Source: an uncultured Bacteroidales bacterium
Lineage (GTDB): Bacteria; Bacteroidota; Bacteroidia; Bacteroidales; Marinilabiliaceae
Length of the DNA: 5,698 nt
Assembly (NCBI GenBank): GCA_937892095.1
Contig: CALAVC010000079.1
Coordinates: 1 to 5,698, forward strand
Direction of reading: 5' to 3'
Shown piece by piece: positions 5,610 through 5,698 of the stretch. The notes below the pieces were generated by a model. That model was not told the origin of the DNA and ran no database searches. It saw nothing but the letters and a program-made list of their open reading frames with translations. Numbering within the stretch: position 1 is the stretch's first letter; the number at the start of each line of letters is the position of its first letter. Position numbers and translations under genes: made by a program.

Positions 5610-5698
5610 GTAGGTTGCTCTATTAATTGCTAATTTTGACACATCCTAAGTTCAAGTTGATAATGCAACAGTAGGCAATCTTCAGAGGGGGTGGTTAA
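5610..5698. other. Region after beta-galactosidase, possible tail of a convergent element
   Basis: These 89 bp hold no plus-strand ORF and no convincing stem-loop terminator. On the minus strand one frame is open from the window edge for 22 codons to a TAG at 5632-5630, reading ...E-D-C-L-L-L-H-Y-Q-L-E-L-R-M-C-Q-N. This could be the 3' end of a convergent gene or of a mobile element, or simply chance; 22 open codons at an edge are weak evidence. A G-rich run lies at about 5685-5692. Confidence 0.2.

Noticed and set aside
2454..5641. Two 8-mers (TTTTGACA and TTAATTGC) shared by the regions before and after the beta-galactosidase gene, as possible flanking repeats of a mobile unit
   Set aside because: The 8-mers occur in opposite order on the two sides, and both regions are A/T-rich, so chance is a sufficient explanation. 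There is no longer matching repeat.

Overview
The window looks like a piece of a Bacteroidales chromosome (Bacteroides/Prevotella/Porphyromonas type; genus not resolved). Supporting signs are a DUF4250-type small protein, a LacZ-sized beta-galactosidase exported as a lipoprotein with a charged K-E-E stretch after the lipid cysteine, A/T-rich leaders with weak or absent Shine-Dalgarno sequences, and a possible Bacteroidetes-type -33/-7 promoter. All assignments come from reading the sequence; no database search was possible.

Left part (1-2413, minus strand): a tightly packed run of six genes, read right to left. They are 5-formyltetrahydrofolate cyclo-ligase (2413-1832), a 66-residue DUF4250-like protein (1822-1622, 8 to 9 bp after the previous stop), an uncharacterised 84-residue protein (1625-1371, ATGA overlap), a hotdog-fold FlK-like acyl-CoA thioesterase (1307-936, after a 63-bp spacer), a pentapeptide-repeat lipoprotein with an 11-residue period (932-30, 3 bp after the previous stop), and the first 11 codons of a further exported protein (33-1, ATGA overlap) that leaves the window. 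The only real gap is the 63-bp spacer, which holds a promoter-like TTTG-N21-TAATTTAG. The run is therefore probably two sub-operons: a cytosolic folate/small-protein unit, and a thioesterase/lipoprotein/secreted-protein unit.

Middle (2414-2522): a 109-bp divergent intergenic region. It contains a nested inverted repeat (TGACA...AAGGC-N6-GCCTT...TGTCA) and a possible -7 element 23 bp before the beta-galactosidase start.

Right part (2523-5609, plus strand): one large GH2 beta-galactosidase with all the expected LacZ catalytic and metal-site residues, predicted to be a lipoprotein and probably surface-exposed. No SusC/SusD, transporter or regulator lies beside it within the window. The last 89 bp (5610-5698) hold no clear terminator, but one minus-strand frame stays open for 22 codons from the window edge and may be the tail of a convergent gene or mobile element.

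Functionally, the window joins a one-carbon/housekeeping cluster and an envelope-associated cluster on one strand to a glycan-degrading enzyme on the other. I see no CRISPR array, tRNA, rRNA, complete insertion sequence, or recognisable defence or biosynthetic system. The least explained part is the thioesterase / pentapeptide lipoprotein / secreted protein set, together with the DUF4250 / 84-residue pair.
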